Assembly (NCBI GenBank): GCA_014382695.1
Contig: JACNJF010000090.1
Span: 1-42,590 of the forward strand
Origin: Gammaproteobacteria bacterium
Lineage (GTDB): Bacteria; Pseudomonadota; Gammaproteobacteria; GCA-001735895
Reading direction: 5' to 3'
DNA: 42,590 nucleotides
Position 1 is the stretch's first letter. The DNA itself is not shown here. The text below holds more notes on this DNA, generated by a model. That model was not told where the DNA came from, made no database searches, and worked only from the letters and a program-made list of their open reading frames with translations.

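Noticed and set aside
34049-41560. RTX nonapeptide repeats or cadherin calcium sites as explanation of the Asp-rich arrays
   Set aside because: The pattern is DxDxDGLxDxxE with spacing of about 20-25 residues, which fits thrombospondin type 3 repeats. The GGxGxDxUx nonapeptide of RTX is absent.
34049-41560. CRISPR-like regular DNA repeats in the Asp-rich region
   Set aside because: The repetition follows codons of the TSP3 motif within an open frame. Repeats are imperfect and have no conserved direct repeat with unique spacers.

Overview
The window is dominated by one enormous plus-strand gene. An uninterrupted reading frame opens at about 1757 (or 1739) and runs off the right edge at 42590. 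That is at least 13,611 codons, and neither the C-terminus nor the stop codon is in view. The N-terminus is a Sec-type signal peptide. Everything after it reads as strings of extracellular beta-rich modules: Ig-like domains, beta-propellers, SbsA-type Ig domains, IPT/TIG domains, invasin-type Ig domains and calcium-binding thrombospondin type 3 repeats. I read it as a giant secreted or surface-displayed adhesin/scaffold protein. The substrate and the export route cannot be decided from this window.

Layout. 1-690 (minus strand): decayed accessory DNA, namely a broken RelE/HigB-type toxin gene, a frameshifted HTH antitoxin gene, and a fragment of a P2-type phage replication endonuclease (gpA) fused to the antitoxin tail. 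691-1738: an AT-rich stretch of about 1 kb with no convincing gene, which serves as the upstream region of the giant gene. 1757-11.4 kb: signal peptide, N-terminal region, one Big_2-like domain and about 20 tandem Ig-like (Big_7/cadherin-like) modules. 11.46-25.59 kb: seven copies of a super-module of about 2 kb (about 670 residues), each made of an LVIVD-type beta-propeller, an SbsA/Big_5-like domain and two IPT/TIG domains. 25.6-34.0 kb: more Ig modules, more divergent propeller-like regions and invasin-type Big_1 domains. 34.05-42.59 kb: six blocks (about 43 repeats) of DxDxDG thrombospondin type 3 repeats, alternating with Ig, carboxypeptidase-regulatory-like, Rossmann/GATase-like, nidogen-like and a twice-used unrecognised domain.

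Organism. The coding style (roughly 50% GC), the P2-type gpA fragment and the toxin-antitoxin relic suggest a gammaproteobacterium, possibly marine or environmental. This is an inference with moderate confidence at best. No housekeeping gene is present to fix the taxon.

The most notable features are the size of the gene, the regular seven-fold propeller/Big_5/IPT/IPT super-repeat, and the modular cassettes of the calcium-binding C-terminal part. The protein is very poor in cysteine, and the few cysteines mostly lie in local pairs, as expected for disulfides in an exported protein.
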